From contig NC_083567.1 in NCBI RefSeq assembly GCF_019925205.1, positions 17,484,001-17,548,000 of the forward strand: 64,000 bases of DNA, given 5' to 3'. Source of the DNA: Metopolophium dirhodum. Taxonomy: Eukaryota; Arthropoda; Insecta; Hemiptera; Aphididae. The notes under the pieces were generated by a model. The model was given only the letters and a program-made list of their open reading frames with translations. It had not been told where the DNA came from and made no database searches. A program made the position numbers and the translations under genes. Shown piece by piece: positions 49,501 through 62,869 of this stretch; position 1 is the stretch's first letter; the number at the start of each line of letters is the position of its first letter.

Positions 49501-52161
49501 AAAACAGTGCATTATAATATATAACACCGTTTAAGGCTATCTAAAATAAGTATATCTAAAAAAGATTATGTAAAAGTGTTGTAATGGTGTCTACATTTTT
49601 GGCATTGAAAACTTTTTTAAATACCCTCCAATAATAATAATGTGTGCGTATAATATGATCACAAAAAAACTCATTACAAAAATGAATGGGAGCAAATCAA
49701 AGAAATTTTTAAGCACCCAAACAAAATGATTTAACCCGATCCCCATTTTCAGTTTTTCACTGATATATTTTATTAACTATAATCAATGGTTTGGTACACG
49801 CGCGGTATCATATATATTATATAAAAGTGAACTCAATAAAAAATTACTGATATGATAAAATATTTTAACTTAAACGTAAACAATACGCATTTGAATATAT
49901 TCAAGGTGTTGCAAAACGATATACTTCTGCAACATCTCGAAAATATTTGGTGCTATTGTAAGTGCTTCTCTTGCAATACCTTAATCACGCCACTAATATT
50001 ATGACATGTGTGTGTATTTTCCAATCATATTTGAGTGCAATAACGACTCACAATATTATACAATGATGCGTGTTACCTACTACATAATATTATTATAATA
50101 TCGGAAAAAAAATGTCGAGATTCGAAGACGCTGTAGTCAGCGAAATCGATTGTTTCCCATGCGATGGTGTCACGTGCACATATAGGACGACGGACAGAGA
50201 AATTAAAATATTAAACGAGTGTTAGAAAATTAATGGTCCTGCTGCAGCGCTGGTCGTCGCAGTAAACGTGTGATGGAGAGAGAGCGAAAGAGAGGGAGAG
50301 GTATTAGAGAAATAGTGACGGAGAGCGAGAGTTGAAAAAAAATAAGAGTTCATTAGCCCTGCAGTGATAAATTATAACATACATACGAGAAGGGGTGAAG
50401 GAGGTCTATTTAAATTTTGTCAAATTGCCATGTGTTAAACATAGGTATACATTATGAAGCTGCGATGACGTATACATATTTTATATATTCAGTATATGGG
50501 CAATGGACCTGATTGTCCTTAAAGACAATTTTTTTGAAAATTCAATAATTATATATTCAAAACTTCCTATATTTTTTTTTGTATACAGTCCAAATTTGTT
50601 CAAATCGATCTACGATTTCCATCAATAATAATAATATGACCATTTGACAACATGTTCTGCAGGTATTCATAAACACAAACAAGTCCTCAATACATAATAT
50701 TATACATATACGACCACAGTTTTTGGACTTTCTTCAACTGCACAATGAATTAATGTTTGTTAACATAATATAAGGCGAGTTATATCTATAACAAAACGTT
50801 GTGCACATTGTTGGTAGTTTTGTTGTATGTGAAAGCCGAAGGGTGTTAGGGAGAGGGTGATAGTTTTGTTGCCCCTAGCTGTAAAATCTAAAATACACTA
50901 CTGGGTATCCGGAATTGTCCGGTCGTCTGAATTCCTCATTGCAAAAGCTTCACCCTGCAGCAATGATCCTCTATATCACCACTTTCAAAAATGTCCTTAT
51001 ACCTAACCTATACCGAATAGAGCTAACCGTACATGCATACTTGTGGAATGGTCTTAACTTGTATAGCTACCAAGTCGTATGACGTATATTATATGGTGTT
51101 ATGCGATAATGGTAGATTAGGTAAAGTAATCGGGATTCTTATTTATTTTTTGATGGTCACATTTTTGAAAAAAGTGCGATGGTCCTGACCCTGCAAGCAG
51201 AATATAGTTACTAAATTACTTACGGGTATATCAAACTTTTATAGCCTATATATAATAGGTACACTGTTTTGCGCTGCCCTCGTTTTCAAGTTAAACTATA
51301 TTTGAATTTCTTATAAACTACTACTCTACCTACCTATTTCAATGAAATACAGAAAACTTGTGTAAAGGTTCTTTAGAATATTATATAATATTGTTATGCA
51401 TACGTATATTATCGGTACCTAATTATTATATAAAAAAATATTTTTCTCCGAAGTATTAGAATACTAAACTATAAATACCATATATTATATATGTATCCAT
51501 TAGCCATACAGGGTTAGGTTAGGTAGTGTACAGTATGATTCACTAAGTATGTTCACCCACTTGTCTATTATTTTTAGTAATGCTAACATGATTTTTAGAA
51601 GTTTTAGGAATATTCAAGTCTTATAAGCTCTTAAATACCTTTTTTACAAATACTTAGAACTTTTAAACCAGTTAATGATTATTTATTACCACAAAATAAT
51701 CGAACAAACTTATTTCAGATTCTGAATGTAGTGATAAATGTATTGATTTTACAATGGTGTGTTTTTTTTCCGACGTCATCTTTAGTAGCAATACAAATGG
51801 TTATAATAATATTTTTTCTGGTAGGAAAGTCAATCTAGTTTGTAGTGTGGGGGATCAAAATGAAAAAATGTCTCTATTACTTAAATTATAATTTTCTTTA
51901 CTCAATGAAATGTTCAAAACATTTACCTTAATTATAAACTATTAGGTACTATTTATACCACGAACCTATATTCACACAATTTTACGGTAAGTCGGTATTG
52001 ACTCAAAAGTTAACAATAATAATAATATGTGATATATAATAAATGCAACGTTTACGGCAAAAATGAATTCAATCTTTCCTATTATTAAAGACTAATAGTA
52101 AAATGAATTACTAAAGTAACAACATAAATATTATATCATAAAATAATATATTTAAGTAGAA
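49501..52161. other. AT-rich non-coding stretch
   Basis: Contains a purine-rich GAGAGAGCGAAAGAGAGGGAGAG patch near 50275-50300. No gene or bounded repeat is visible. Confidence 0.6.
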
Positions 52162-52190
52162 ATATAGGCTGACAGACCATATTCGCTCAG
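52162..52190. repeat. Repeat family C, short fragment
   Basis: ATATAGGCTGACAGACCATA and the following TTCGCTCAG match 26894-26924 in order (ATATAGGCTGAC, GACCA, TTCG, CTC). This is a short fragment of the same interspersed family. Confidence 0.55.
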
Positions 52191-55100
52191 ATTTATAAAT
52201 TTAAATTAACTACTATAATTTTTAAATCGTCATAGCCCATATACCATAGTCATATTTATTTCTGATCTATTATCATGCAAAACATGAACTATTATCCTTA
52301 GTAGGTACTAGGTAGGTACTTGAAGTTTAGTAACTCAGAAAATACTCGTTCAGGTGTTCATTTATATACATCAACATTTCCAAAAAAATCATCTCCTTAA
52401 CAACTTAAAATAAAAAGATTTATTAGATAACATTTGAAAAAATAAGTTTGTATTGCCAAAGGATAATCTTTATACTGTGTAAAAGTTCTAAAGATTTAAC
52501 AATACAATTCTTAAGGATATAGTCATAATAAGTACCTACTTAGAAACGTCTAACATCTGCATAATTTGATTTACTTAAATTATGCAATTGAGAGGGAGTT
52601 GAGCAAGCTCGAGTGCTCGACGAATCACTCTGAATACTAATAGATAAATTATTAAATACAATATTAAATAAAAAATAATCATGATAATAAATAATAAAAT
52701 AAATACTTTAAAAACTTGTAATTTTACTTTTATTATAAACCAATAGATTTTCACACTTTGCAGATTAACGTATCCTGATCGAAGAACATATAATGCGTCT
52801 ATAAACAGTAAACAACAATGTAACAGAGTAACTTTTATTCTTTGCATTATAATACGAGTTAACTTGTTTACTAGTAGTTGTAGAAGTGTTTATTATTTTC
52901 CGAAGGCCATAATATTTAACGAATTGTGCGATAGTTATAATCGTTTCACCGGTAAATGTAAGTGAAAATCGTCTATGGTCAAACAACACAGTATTATTAA
53001 TAATTATGTCTACGAAATGCATTTTAATAATTAATAGCCGTCAAATCACTATATAATATTATAATATTGTTGATTATTCGTAATAAACAATTATGTATAA
53101 ATGTTGTCTCAACCTTAAACTACTTCTGTCACCTGCGGCCATACCTTTATAATATGTTTAAATGTATAATAATTGAATATATTATATTTATTATTTATAT
53201 ATTTGTCATCACTCATTATTATAAAATTCAAGCCTAAAAAAAATAATTTATGATTTACAATATAATATACAATATATACTTAAACTCATTTTTAATCGTT
53301 TTTTTTTTTTTTTTTAATACGATTATTTGCATTAATTATTTAAATGTTATTTTTTTTATCAGGATGTAGATATAAACCTATCACCATTCACCTTGATTAG
53401 AATTACACTTTTAATATTTTTTTTCTTGCGATTTTTATGTGTTTTTTTTGCTTTTGACATAATTATTGAAGAGGAAAAATTGTTAAAAGAAGGTCGTTAT
53501 TATATAGAACAGCAACAAGTCGTATTTTTTTTTTATAAGCGCGAGGTGCACATGTCGGAATGACCTAGTTTACGTTAGTGCAAAAGGTTTAGACGCAATC
53601 CGCAAAATTCTACTAAAGGTTTTCTGAAACCAAAATTGTTTTTAAATTGAAATCAATTTTTTATACGACTTTAATATTCGCCATCGTAAAGCTATATGTA
53701 TTTTCAAACGATCGTCTACAGAAATATTTCGTTATTTTATTTTTGATTATATTATTTTGTACATTTTTGTACTCGAATTATATCGCATATTCGTATTTGT
53801 GTGCTGTACTGTTTTAATTTTGTTTTTTTAATGGTATTTCAAAAATTACAATCGTATATTTGAAGGCTATATTAATTAATTATAATTTATATTATATTTT
53901 AATTGTATCAGTATACTTAGACAGAGTATCATAATTTGTTACGTAGAACTGAAAAAACACATTTATTTTTATACCAACAATAATAATTGTAGTATCATAA
54001 TCGAATAAAAAAATTTATACATAAATGAAACAGAAAAATAATAATAACAACAACAATATTTAATATGAAATAATTTCGTATTACGCGTACCTATAGTATT
54101 TGACATCGACGTATTGGTTGTTTTTCACAGTTATTGATCAAAATAGCGTCTTATTTGTTAATCTTTGAAGTTTGAATTATATGTCTACCTAATTATTATT
54201 AATGTAGATTGATCCATTTTTTCATTGTGCACATAGTAATGTACTGTATGCGCCCATTATCTTTCAAAAATAAACGGAATGGCAGTGAAATCAAAAATAC
54301 CATAATTCATGTAGACCTTGAACTAAAATATATGTTTTTTTTTTTAAATAAGTAGAACGAATAGTAATAAAATTGAAATGTGTATGTTTGTACATTATCG
54401 TATCGGAATTCAAATGTATACAAAAATAAATAACTGTTGGCATAATATTATGTATCGCATTTTCCAATCACATCCCGCCACTCGCATATTATAATATATA
54501 ATTTAGCAACCGTCGGTTGCTTCATGCTTAATATATATTTTAAATCTGTTATATATTTTTTTTAAAACACATGATTCGGGGCTATAAGTATATTATAATA
54601 ATATTAGATATTATATTTTATCGTTGTCGTCGTCGTCGTTATCGAGACCAGGTCTCGGCTAACTATTTCGACCTCTATATACATACAGAAACATTGTCTA
54701 TATAATAATATTAAATAGGTGTACTTATACATAATAATATAATATATAAGGCACGGGTCACTAAAGTGAATCCGATCAATGTTGATCGTTATAATTTATT
54801 ACAATACGCTGCACGTCGTCAAAAAAAATTGTATAAAAATCAAATAAACGTTAGGTGGCAATACACGCCGAAAATCCGTTGATGAGGTCAAGAATTCGTC
54901 CCTCGAACAACATCAACTATCATAATACACCGAATATTATAATATAATTATAATATTATAAATTATAATTTTTTCAAATTCAAACGCGAACCTACCTAAT
55001 TTTGCAGCGTTCTACAGTAGTTACCAATATTAAAATCAATTTTTTTTTTTGACACCAGTTGCATATTTAGGTTATATGCTAATATTATATTATACCCACA

Positions 55101-56092
55101 CGAGAATCGAGTACGGCTGCGATAATAATATAATCATTAACTGTATTTTTAATGTTTATATATTATATTATATTATATTATTTAGTGATATCATAAAAAT
55201 GTTAAACTATATAATATAATTTTTCTTTATAACTTATAACCACAAGAAATCGTAAAATATATTTTATAACACTTAATTATATTACCGTGTTGTATGTTCA
55301 GTTGCATCGTACAGTGATTGTCAAATTTCGTTTTTTTTTTCAAATTAATCAGGTTTTTTTATCAAATTTATAATAATTATTGTAATTACATTATTTTTTT
55401 TAAAGTTAGTAGTGCTGGAAAACCATTAAATGGCCTTCGACATTTTATGGGATCATATCGCACACGTACACGCACCATATGAGATCATTGACCAACAGTG
55501 TAGATAAAAAAAAATTGTTTGGACAGAAAATTATTATTGAAATAATAAGAACACGCATACACATATTATATTGTATTACACTGCCTTATAAAATGGTTTT
55601 AAATATCTCGAATCCTACACAGACATTAGAACAATATTCCCTTGCTTATATTTAAATGTATAATGTGTAATGTGTAATGTGTACCTAGTTAGTGTCAAAT
55701 TTGAAATTTCCAAAATGTATTTATTTATAAAATTAAATAAAGTTAAAAAAATATAATTTTTTTTAAAAGACCTTTATTATTACATATAATGTTTTGTATA
55801 ATTGTATATTATATACGTAACGTATATTATTATAGTTACCTCTAGATTATACACTAAGTAAAATATTGAAGTATACAGGCAATTAGGAGAGTTTCGTTTC
55901 AATATAGGGCAATAAAAGGTTTTAATTGAATAGGTAGGTACCCTGGATGCTGCAACTGCCAGTGATGGCTAGAACTACCTGTTTATTACATTAATTACGT
56001 CTCTGTTCGTAGATTGGCAAATGTCGGAAATAAGAACAAATTGGTGTAGGTATTAAACTAGAGTAGTTTAAGATTAAAAGATAAACTTCAGA
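52191..56092. other. Very AT-rich non-coding stretch
   Basis: No gene is supported. It holds a perfect AT palindrome at 54933-54957, (GTC)n at about 54623-54640, a triple TGTAATG repeat near 55661-55681, and T-runs. The acceptor-like TTTTTTTTATCAG near 53361 has no matching donor. The two minus-strand frames at 52575-53022 are low-complexity. Confidence 0.6.
54933..54957. repeat. 25-base AT palindrome
   Basis: AATATTATAAT, then ATA, then ATTATAATATT: perfect 11-base arms. It is one of the cleanest examples of the AT palindromes that recur throughout the window. Confidence 0.9.
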
Positions 56093-56117
56093 ATGGATGG
56101 ATGGGTGGATGGATGGA
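56093..56117. repeat. (ATGG)n short tandem repeat
   Basis: Six units of ATGG/GTGG with one imperfect unit. Confidence 0.9.
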
Positions 56118-56811
56118 CGAAGCGACCTTTTTACAACAGTTCTGAAATAATATTAGGTATTTATATTATTTGTAACAATATGATTTGATAAAAAATAATG
56201 AACGAATAAAAATAATTAAATAGGTTGACATAATCACATAAATAATAAAATAAGACAGTAATAAATGAAATTAGCTGATTATTGGTTCATTTTTAACAAC
56301 GCGCAACTTCAGTATTATATTATATTGTACGTACCAATCGTGCAGGTTATGTAATAAAAAAATATTTCGGTTCTACTTATGATTATGTGAAGCATGTTAT
56401 AGATGGCATACGTCTGACATAAATATGCACGGGACTTCGGCAGAGCGGTTTAAAGAAATCTAGAAAAAAACAATCAGATAATAATAATAATAATACGATT
56501 TACGATTCGCATTCCAATAACTATAATGGAATTTTTTAAGGAGTCCGATATAGGCAATATAATATGTATACTAAAAAAAACTGGTAAACCGGCTTCTGCG
56601 TAACCTATAGTAGGTTTAAGTGTAACTCGTCATTGAGAAGGTCACTGTAATGGATGTGTTGAAATGAGTTCAATGATAAATCTTCATTGTGTACGAAAAC
56701 TGATCTGTGCGAAAGCAGAAGGAAACGGGTGGATCAGCATCTATTTCAAATAGCTAAAAATAGTTTATGTTGTATTAAAATTTCATTGCGGGTAAAGAAA
56801 ACAGTAATATA
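56118..56811. other. AT-rich non-coding stretch
   Basis: No gene or bounded repeat is seen. Confidence 0.6.
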
Positions 56812-56951
56812 CAGTCGAGTCCCGATAACTCGAATCTCAAGATGAATATAAATAAATTCGACTTATGTACTTTTCGAATTATATTCCTAGTAACAACTTA
56901 AAGTAACACTTGAGGAGCAATGGAAAATTTGAGTTATCGAGGTTCGAGTTA
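56812..56951. mobile_element. pogo/Tigger-like remnant
   Basis: The left end CAGTCGAGTCCCGATAACTC, followed by GAATCTC, has the form of pogo/Tigger terminal repeats and abuts a TA. The right side, GAGTTATCGAGGTTCGAGTTA then TA, is the inverted counterpart of the GATAACTCGAA core. The right terminal bases are lost or changed. The 140-base length and lack of transposase make it a MITE or deletion remnant. Confidence 0.65.
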
Positions 56952-58238
56952 TACGTAATAGCCAAAATTATCAATAGTCTACGATGGTGCAAGTATCATG
57001 ATTACAAAAATCGTTATAAATTGTAAAACGGTTGTTCTACATTTATAGCTACACACAGCTTTGTCAATATATGAACTTCAAACTCTTAAAAACAAAATAG
57101 GTATTATACCGTATTTCAGTATTTGGGATGAATTCATTTATGGCAAATATTGACCCACCTGCGCTGCATACTACATAATATATTATAACAATATATGCAT
57201 AGAACATTTTGTTGGGGCACTTAAGGTTGAAAATTCTAAAAGTTATATGCGCTTTTTCCTAGGTAATATAATATATTAAAAATCGATTCAATCGGATTTA
57301 TTATGACTTATGAGTAATAAAAAATAACTATAATCAATGTTTTAGATTTCTCAAGGAAGTATGGTAGAGAGGTCTGAACCAACATTATGACACTTTTCAA
57401 TAATTGTTGAGCATTATGTCGATAGTTTCTTAAACATTTTGTAAACATTGAAAAATGTTGTTTACGTAATATAAAATGTATTTTGTCTACACTATAGTAG
57501 GTACCTACAATACGGTAAGTTAGAATAATTTATATAGGTACAAAAATAGAATAGCAGTGGTATTAAACGAATAATCATCATAACTTTGTATCACTTTATT
57601 TTATCTTCAATATTTGTATAGTAACACGGATCTTCTCTATATTTTCGTCCTTACCTTAAACAAATTGAGAAAATGTTAATATTATATTCCTAATTTTTCG
57701 TTTTGTATCCGTATTATTATTTTAGGAGATATATTATTAATTTTTATGATTTTTGTGATCAATACGAAAGAATAACTATTCGATTGCCAAATAGTTTTTA
57801 TTTCCTTGTTCACACTCTATAGTCTTAGGAACTACGCACCAATAAAGATGGTATAAACCGTGGTATATACTATATAGGTACACATAACTACAGATGTAGT
57901 CATGTAGATTGTAGGGTCTAGGTTTCTAGGATATTATTTAGAATTCCTATTCATTTAACCGTTAGAGTTGTTTCTTACAAGAACGTCAAAACAGACTTCT
58001 GGTAAATTTAAATAAAAACAATTTTTGTCTTCATTAAAAGGACGTTGCATGTATTCACATTTCCGTGAAGCAGAACCAATTTTATGTTATTAGCTTTAAT
58101 ATTATTTACCTTATATTATGTAATTATGTCATATATTAGAATTGTATATTGCTATGAGATTTTTTATATTATAATACCTTACCTTTAAGTTGTATAGTAC
58201 CTAAGTCAATTTTCCCTAATATCAAAGTTAACGAGTGA
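56952..58238. other. AT-rich non-coding stretch
   Basis: No gene is visible. GTAGGTACCTAC at 57499 is an example of the recurring palindromic word. Confidence 0.6.
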
Positions 58239-58335
58239 AAATTGATTCTGCTGAACGCAGATTTGCTATGTTGTATTATAGCTACGATTATATAACTGAA
58301 ACGACAAATGCGGGTTCGTTGACCTTTTAGTCCTC
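58239..58335 (+). repeat. Interspersed repeat, family D copy 1
   Basis: AAATTGATTCTGCTGAACGC, GATTTGCTATGTTGT and, further on, AATGCGGGTTCGTTG match 62781-62869 in the same order and orientation. A shared TTCTGCTGAACGCA core is exact. Confidence 0.8.
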
Positions 58336-60229
58336 TCAATTATCCAGTTATTTTTTTCCACAAAAAATGTTTACTATAAGTTTAAAGTTGTATTTCTACA
58401 ATAAGGATGCATATCGTCAGAAAATGCCGTACGAGTCCGGCTCACTAAATCTTAACTGTACATAAGCTTTTAGTCATAATTTAATATATACGAATTGATT
58501 CCAACATTTCTAATTTTTATCAGGTATCACCATTATATATTTCAGAATTATACGTACGAATTACTGAAAAGGTTAATTCATTTATAATTAATTCCATCTG
58601 CTATTGAATCTAATATTAAATAAAACTCCATTTGGTTTTCATCCGCAAAATTACTCGAACTGCTAATCGTTAACCAAATGCCTTCCACATAAATAGTGCT
58701 ACCTATAAAATACAAATCATAAACGTTAGATTATGCATTTCACTTTTTAACAAAAAAATTGTGGTATGGCACATAAAGAGCTCATGATCTCCATTTCTCA
58801 CGATCCACACCGACACCATTAATGTGTACATGCATTGCCCTTAAGTTAAATGCATTTGCATAGCAATCATTCTAAGTCCTATTGAATTCTAGGTGAAATA
58901 GAAACCCATTTCAAGATACCACGATTTAATATGTGAAATTGTATGTTGCATATTTTTGCATAATCTGTGGTTTTTTGCTTAATTGACACGTTTTTCTATT
59001 TTTCAATATTTTTATTATTATTTATAATGCAATTAGAGAAATGTCTGTACTCTATTACATGAATTAGTAGGTACTTATTATAGTGAACAGGCGTGGATCT
59101 AGAAATGAAAAAAAGGGAGGGCTAGATAAAAAAATATTCGATTATCAATCGCTCCTAAATGTCAATTAGCAATATTATATTATAATATGTGTTAAATATA
59201 GTATTACTCCTATAACCTTACCTTAACTTTAGTTAATAAACTAAAAATTAAGGTAATATTTGAAATATTTTAAGTAGCGAAGTCCTAAATAGTTATTTTT
59301 AATAGTAAAATATACTGTACCTGTTAAATTGTAAATATAAAATGTGTTAGTGTATGTTATGAAAATATATAATTATTTATGAAAATTATTTATTTATTAA
59401 ATTATCTGATCAGAAAATATGAAAGCAGACAACTTTTCAAGTGTTAAACTACACTTACAAAACATGTTGATTTATTTCCCCATTGTTTCAGATCATTCAA
59501 TGAATATACATGTTGCTTTTTAGGAAATGTGTTGCTGTATACATAGGTATATGAATAGTCCCTAAAAATGATTAAAAACATCCTATAAACATTGAAGTAA
59601 TTATTAATTCACCTAAATTCTATGTTGGAATTATTCGGAAGTCAATTCCATGAAGTTTTAAATAAACTCGTTATTTATTTTTTCCTTGTGTCTCTGTGAG
59701 TCTAATAAAAAAAACAAATTTATGATATATTTATGATCTCAGGAGATATCACAATGGGTAAATCCTTGCGGGACACATTGAAGTATACGTTGGTAAAACG
59801 GAGACAAGACGTATAAGGATCGGAACTTAATGCTCTTAAAAAGTACAAACATCCTTTATTTTTTTTTCACAATTTTCTTATTTTACTTTATATATAATTT
59901 TTGTTAAATATTTATTAATAAAAACGGGAAATCGCGTATGTCATCTATATAAGGATATGAAAAACATATACAATAATACCTAATGAAAACTCTTAAATTA
60001 AATGTACTTTATATCTAATGTATTCATTCTTTTATTGCCAAATTTTCAAATTATATCATAAACTTATTACTAACCATAAAATAAGCTATAAAAAATGGTA
60101 AAAATATGCTCATAAAACAACAAATTAAAAATATGCAAATATATTCACCATACAAAATGTTAGTAATTTTTTCGCAATGTCGTGAAAATAATTTCAGCTT
60201 ACTGTCAAGCAATGTTATTAATCTAATAA
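58336..60229. other. Very AT-rich non-coding stretch
   Basis: CAGGCGTGGATCTAGAAATG followed by a G-rich block at 59090-59122 looks like one end of a hAT-type MITE whose other end is not found. ATTTTTATCAG/GTATCAC at 58514-58530 resembles a recursive splice site. No gene. Confidence 0.5.
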
Positions 60230-60264
60230 CCCCCCCCCCCCCCCCCAAAAAAAAAAAAAAAAAA
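60230..60264. repeat. C17-A18 homopolymer pair
   Basis: Seventeen C followed directly by eighteen A. Such tracts are prone to length error in sequencing and to slippage in vivo. Confidence 0.9.
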
Positions 60265-61419
60265 CCTGAAAATGCAACAACTTCCGAGCTCTATTACAGT
60301 AAATTATATAAATAATGAATTACCTATATCATTGGTGAATCGGCGATAACGTACCTACACCTAGTGGTGTATAATAAACTTTCCCCATGCTCCCCGTGTC
60401 GTAGTGTATAATATTTATTTTACAACCATATAATATTATACATCCCACATATCCCAATGGCGATCCCACGTATTACGTATATTATTGTGTCGTCGATGTA
60501 ATTTAACCCGTTATTATAATATACCTATATATAGGACGGAGTCGTATTTGATTTTCTCGGAAGTCGGAATACGCTTTATGATAATACATAGGTAGAGGTA
60601 CATACCAGAGAAAATTGTGCATAATATTAATAATAGTATGACGTATGTAATGTGTATAGTATGAAATTATGAAATTGTGAACTGCAGCGAAGACATAAGT
60701 AACATACAATAAAACATAATACAAACGCTGCAAATTTTATATTATACGCGCACCGCTGCCGCCGACGGCCGTCCGAGCACAGCATTGACCCAGTTTCATC
60801 GTTTTCTACTTCTCGAAAAACAGGTGCCGTTTTACAACGGTCGTAAAATTTGTAAGGCCCTTTAAAATTATTATTGCCGTTTCTCTCTATACCGTGCCGT
60901 ATACATGCAACCTAACCTATTGTACGTGCACCTATACACATCTGATTTCTGAGTATACATACGTAGGTATGGGTTCATACTCTACATATATATACATTGT
61001 ATAGTTACACGTTTTTACCTACGGTTTTGTATTTATTTTTTTCCGAACTGCTCGTTTTGAACCGTTCGCGTATTTATTTCAAAATTTTGTGATTGAATCT
61101 TTTCACCACTACGGCACTTCGTATATAATATATATTATTTTTTTTTAGATTATACTGCGCAATGACATTTAAAAAATATTTAGACTAATTTTATGCTATC
61201 TACGATCCTATCCATCACGCCGTTCTATAAGGTCGGGCTTGACTTATAAGTTAATATAATCATAATATAATATAATATAATATATGATAATTATTAATTA
61301 TAATAATTATTACATAATACCTATTATATTATGAGATGTTTTTGGTAAAAATTAATTCAACATATTATACTATACCATGTTACTAAATAATACTAATAGT
61401 AATGTCGAGGCTGAGTACC
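60265..61419. other. AT-rich non-coding stretch with one CpG patch
   Basis: A GC-rich patch at 60745-60850 (CACCGCTGCCGCCGACGGCC) is too short to assign. No gene. Confidence 0.55.
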
Positions 61420-61590
61420 GACACACCGTTTCCGCTTAGAACGTTTTTCGTAAGTGCATTGATTTATCATTGAATTCAAATTCAACATATTCATTACGCA
61501 GTGACCAGTCTCAATGACGAGGTTCACTAGAATCTAGAACCCTATACTATACAGCGGAGTGGCTTCCCTGGTTTTTTCTTTTTTTTTATT
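61420..61590 (+). repeat. Interspersed repeat, family C copy 2
   Basis: CGTTTTTCGTAAGTGCATTG, ATCATTGAATTCAAATT and AGTGACC at 61442-61506 align with 26929-26994, and a later GCGGAGTGGCTTCCCTGG aligns loosely with the GCAGAGTGACACCC region of copy 1. Copies are in the same orientation, about 34 kb apart. Confidence 0.7.
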
Positions 61591-62780
61591 GACCTACTTA
61601 CCGCGATTTATCGGTGGCGTTAGGTCAGAGTCATATTATGTTTAATATATTCACGTGTAGACGGCTGGAATTGTTGCGCTGTATATATTATTATAATTAT
61701 ATCTTAGGTAGTACGTGTCATGATTAGATATTTAGGTGATGTGGTGTGTGGGTCGGGGATGAGGGGAAACTGTTGATTGGAGGCTATACGTTACGATAAG
61801 CCACCTAAAAAAGTAAAAATAAAAATTGTTTGACTTATGACAATAACTGTGTAGTAGGTATATATCCATATAGGTACAGCAAAAATACTTCCAAAATCCT
61901 GAGATGTCTTAATTAATAAATATGCTATCAGGTGACCTGGAGCTAAGCTAACTTGATAACTCAGCCACCTCTATCCGAGAATTTTTCCTATTTGAGCCAC
62001 AGAGGACGTGGACGTCGTTGATAAGTGACTAAGTGAGAATGGTAATTTATTATGTATTACACACCATAATATTTAATAATATCTATTATTGTATGTATGT
62101 ACTATGTATTAAATATTCAAATGTCATTACTAGGCACATGTACTGAGTGAGTACTCGTATATTATTGTGTAAAAATACAGTTTTTCAGGTTCTGACCTTG
62201 AACCCCTCCCTCTTTATAGTTTATATACCAATCCCACCTGGTATGTTTCTATTGGAAAACAACCACATATTACTCCCTCAAATACCAAATAAATATTGAT
62301 AAGTAATAATGTACCTTCGAAGAAAAATTTCTGGGGGTGCCCATATAAAGCCTATAAAGCTATGTATTACTTAGTTAAATAACATTGCAATTTTCACACC
62401 TGCATGTATTGTGTATTTGTGTCTGACTTTACAAAACAACAAAATTGCATTCAGTGGAACAAAAATAAAAGTTTTGTTTGGTTTTAGCTTTAATATATTA
62501 GAGAGAATCTACGTATAATAAAATTTAAGGGTAGGTATGCCATTTCCTTATTTTGTATGTTGGGTGACGGATGTAATATAATATTTTAATGTTAATGAAC
62601 ATTTTCATATCCAGTTATATTCATATCCTATTATATTTTACCTACCTATTCGTAAATAGCTTAAAAATATAAAAATTGTAAAAGGCCATCGTACAGTACA
62701 ATATGGTACTTTGCAAATAATGTTCTCACATTCAAGCTTGATAATCGGTCTATTCACTCTAATATTAAATCTGGCAACAC
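61591..62780. other. AT-rich non-coding stretch
   Basis: A moderately GC-rich segment at 61925-62040 contains, on the minus strand, GAGGTGGCTGAGTTATCAAG, which faintly resembles a tRNA-like box A, but no box B is found. No gene is seen. Confidence 0.5.
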
Positions 62781-62869
62781 AAAATTGGTTCTGCTGAACG
62801 CAAAATATTTGCTATATTGTTGTACGTTTGTAAGACGCAGCCAACACTTGCGGGTGTGTTGTCCTCGTT
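62781..62869 (+). repeat. Interspersed repeat, family D copy 2
   Basis: AAATTGGTTCTGCTGAACGC, ATTTGCTATATTGTTG and ACTTGCGGGTGTGTTG match 58239-58335 in order. The copy appears better preserved on its right side. Confidence 0.8.

Noticed and set aside
59090..59130. Complete hAT MITE starting CAGGCGTGGATCTAG
   Set aside because: Only one end is present; no inverted partner was found within several hundred bases.
61925..62040. Second tRNA-like SINE on the minus strand
   Set aside because: A faint box-A-like GTGGCTGAGTTATCAAG was seen, but no box B or tail.
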